From: Armatimonadota bacterium
GTDB lineage: Bacteria > Armatimonadota > Chthonomonadetes > Chthonomonadales > Chthonomonadaceae
Direction: 5' to 3'
DNA: 6,833 bases
Assembly: GCA_026392135.1 (NCBI GenBank)
Contig: JAPLCR010000645.1
Location: 1 to 6,833, forward strand
Translations under genes and position numbers: made by a program
The notes under the pieces: generated by a model
What the model saw: only the letters and a program-made list of their open reading frames with translations
Told to the model about the DNA's origin: nothing
Databases searched by the model: none
Shown: positions 5,402-6,833 of the stretch, in pieces
How positions within the stretch are numbered: the stretch's first letter is position 1
Layout: the number at the start of each line of letters is the position of its first letter

Positions 5402-6408
5402 TTAAGAGGGGTGTAGAATTTTTTGGTAGAGGGCTTCGATGTTATCTACCATCACCTTTGCAGAGAACATCTCTACTGCCCTCTGGTGGGCAGCGGCTCC
5501 CATGTTTTGGCGCAACTCGGTATCGCTCAACAAGGAGACTATCGCGTCTGCAATCGCATCTGTGTCTCGTTCGATAAGCAGTCCCGTCTCCAAATCCTTT
5601 ACAAGCTCTAGATTCCCTCCTGCTTTAGTTACGACGACAGGTTTCCCCAGTGCCATCGCTTCAATAATTGCATATGTTTGAGGACACCATCGGCGGCGGC
5701 AATGTCGTTCAGCTTTTTTTGGAAAGTCGGGTCAACGGGACCCACACAGAGCAGGTAGGCATTCGGGCGTGCCTCTACAATACGGCGCATGGCGCGGACA
5801 AGAAGAGGATGACCTTTGAAGTCATTTACATGGGCAAATATCCCAATAATCTCGGCGGTAGGGGGCAGGTCAAACTCTGCGTGAACCGTTTCGCTTCCCA
5901 GTATCTCCTCAGTACTCCCATCATCACGGATAAATTCGGTTCCGTTGTGGATAGTGTGTACCTGCTTCTCCGGCAGTCCCATAGTGACGAAACCACTCTT
6001 CACCCAGTCAGAAACTGTGATAACGTGGTTTCGCGGATTGGGCATGAGATAGCGATAGACGAAGTCGTGTGACTGGACATGAACGGAAGAGATTACGGAA
6101 CGCTTCGTCACCACTCCCATAATACACCCTAGGTAAGTAGCACGAGTAAGATGGCAGTGGATAATATCAATCTTGTGTTCAGCCACAAATTTTTTGAGGT
6201 GGTTTGCCATTCTCAACAGATGCGAAAATCCCATCTTATACTCAAAAACCTGCGCTCCAACTGCGCGTAGTTGGTCAGGAAGCCAATCTCCTGGCGGACA
6301 GATAGCGATGACGTTGTGACCGCGCTTATGGAGACGCTCTGTTAGCACGACAACGTGTTTTTCCGCACCAGAGATGCGCGAACTGGAGACAATTTGCAGG
6401 ATGTTCAT
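5402..6408 (-). pseudogene. Family 4 glycosyltransferase broken by internal deletion and frameshift
   Basis: The first frame (6408 to about 5674, residues 1-245) has a GT-B N-terminal domain: LQIVSSSRISGAEKHVVVLT, then DIIHCHLTRATYLG, then IHNGTEF. The start of the donor-binding domain follows, with GIFAHVNDFKGHPLLVRAM and AYLLCVGP. After DGVLKH it runs 14 nonsense codons to a stop near 5629. The C-terminal part continues in another - strand frame from about 5674 to 5402: YAIIEAMALGKPVVVTKAGG to the end, 90 residues. In intact GT4 enzymes about 30 residues separate these segments, including the strand before the helix and the first Glu of the EX7E motif. Those residues are absent here. The frame offset means the loss was 3n+1 bases. 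The parts plus the missing piece give about 365-370 residues, normal for the family. Product would be truncated and probably inactive. It may be a true pseudogene, a strain-specific lesion or an assembly error. It lies 17 bases upstream of the deacetylase and was probably in one operon with it. Confidence 0.85.
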
Positions 6409-6517
6409 TCAGGTAATAGAATCCACCGTAGTATCTCAAGTAGGGCTGAGTAGTGTGTATTGTACCCTGTAGCCCCTTCGTTATCATGTAATTCACCCTA
6501 TGTTTTTAGCCCAACGC
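6409..6517 (-). promoter_or_regulatory. Intergenic stretch with a weak promoter candidate for the GT4 gene
   Basis: These 109 bases separate the GT28 stop from the GT4 start on the same strand. On the - strand a GGTACAAT sequence places a -10-like TACAAT at 6464-6459, but no good -35 is found at normal spacing. No terminator hairpin is visible after the GT28 stop. GT4 has no strong ribosome binding site; the closest is GGTGGA, about 13 bases upstream. Read-through from the GT28 gene is equally possible. Confidence 0.25.
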
Positions 6518-6833
6518 CTACCGTTCGCGGATAGCCTGAATAATTTCTGCTGTCGCATTCGGTTTTGAAAGCGCAAGGGCGTTTTGGCGAAGGCTTTCTC
6601 TTTCAGTGGGGCTCTCCAATAACCTTTTCACAACTATGCCCAAGTCCTGTATGTTGTCTGCGACTACTCCCGCTCCATTATCAACGAGAGAACGCGCGTT
6701 CTCCTCCTCCTGCCCCGGAATCATAAACGGCGAGTAGACCACCAGCGGGCACCCTGCGACGAGGCACTCTGAGCTTGTCAGCCCACCCGGTTTGCCTATC
6801 ATAAAGTCGGCAGAGCGCATAAGAGCTGCCATC
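6518..6833 (-). CDS. GT28-family glycolipid glycosyltransferase, C-terminal part (partial)
   Basis: About 105 C-terminal residues are visible; the gene continues past the right edge. The segment SADFMIGKPGGLTSSECLVAGCPLVV followed by PFMIPGQEEENARSLVDNGAGVV is the nucleotide-sugar-binding signature shared by plant-type MGDG synthases and bacterial processive diacylglycerol glucosyltransferases (UgtP-like GT28). MurG has a related but different GxxT/E-rich loop. The GKPGGLT loop and the PGQEExN segment are intact. These enzymes transfer glucose or galactose from UDP-sugar to diacylglycerol at the inner membrane face. The Met encoded at 6832-6830 aligns inside the domain (before LMRSADF) and is not the true start. 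The exact acceptor and sugar cannot be told from this fragment. It is probably the upstream gene of the - strand glycan block. Confidence 0.75.
   Translation of the reverse strand, partial: MAALMRSADFMIGKPGGLTSSECLVAGCPLVVYSPFMIPGQEEENARSLVDNGAGVVADNIQDLGIVVKRLLESPTERESLRQNALALSKPNATAEIIQAIRER

Noticed and set aside
5629..5676. Programmed ribosomal frameshift in the GT4 gene
   Set aside because: A shift alone would not restore the protein because about 30 conserved residues, including one EX7E Glu, are absent. No slippery heptamer is evident at the junction.
5668..6072. 134-codon + strand open frame opposite the GT4 gene
   Set aside because: It lies wholly antisense to a region with clear GT4 motifs, has no recognisable domain, and starts inside the frameshift junction. 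It is a shadow frame.

Overview
The window carries two unrelated gene blocks behind a repeat-rich leader. Paired DUF1549/DUF1553 (PSCyt2/PSD1) and DUF1501 genes are typical of Planctomycetota and Verrucomicrobiota, and related pairs occur in Armatimonadota and neighbouring phyla. Base composition looks moderate, roughly half G+C by eye. No ribosomal or other phylogenetic marker is present, so the assignment to an environmental bacterium of one of these lineages is an inference from gene content only.

Layout. Positions 1-597 hold no sizeable gene. They contain a 333-base inverted-repeat element (about 124-456) with several internal hairpins, a possible divergent gene start at the extreme left edge, and a ten-codon open frame with a strong ribosome binding site just before the first large gene. 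Positions 598-3754 hold a two-gene + strand operon: an exported DUF1549/DUF1553 protein with one CxxCH motif, then a Tat-exported DUF1501 protein of the alkaline phosphatase-like/sulfatase-like fold. Positions 3848-4594 (+) encode an FkbM-type SAM-dependent methyltransferase starting at TTG. Its stop lies 13 bases from the stop of a convergent - strand block. That block reads right to left: the C-terminal end of a GT28 glycolipid glycosyltransferase (6833-6518, cut by the window edge), a family 4 glycosyltransferase (6408-5402) and a NodB-type polysaccharide deacetylase (5384-4608).

How the genes may work together. The right half looks like a surface-glycan or glycolipid locus: sugar transfer (GT28, GT4), de-N- or de-O-acetylation (deacetylase) and possibly O-methylation (FkbM). 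The GT4 gene is broken. About 30 residues of the donor-binding domain, including the first Glu of the EX7E motif, are missing, and the reading frame shifts by one base at the junction. The left operon is an exported two-protein module whose biochemical role is not established in any lineage.

I found no CRISPR array, tRNA, rRNA, phage gene or transposase, and nothing that amounts to a new defence or mobile system. The items most worth a second look are the GT4 deletion/frameshift and the inverted-repeat element at the left.
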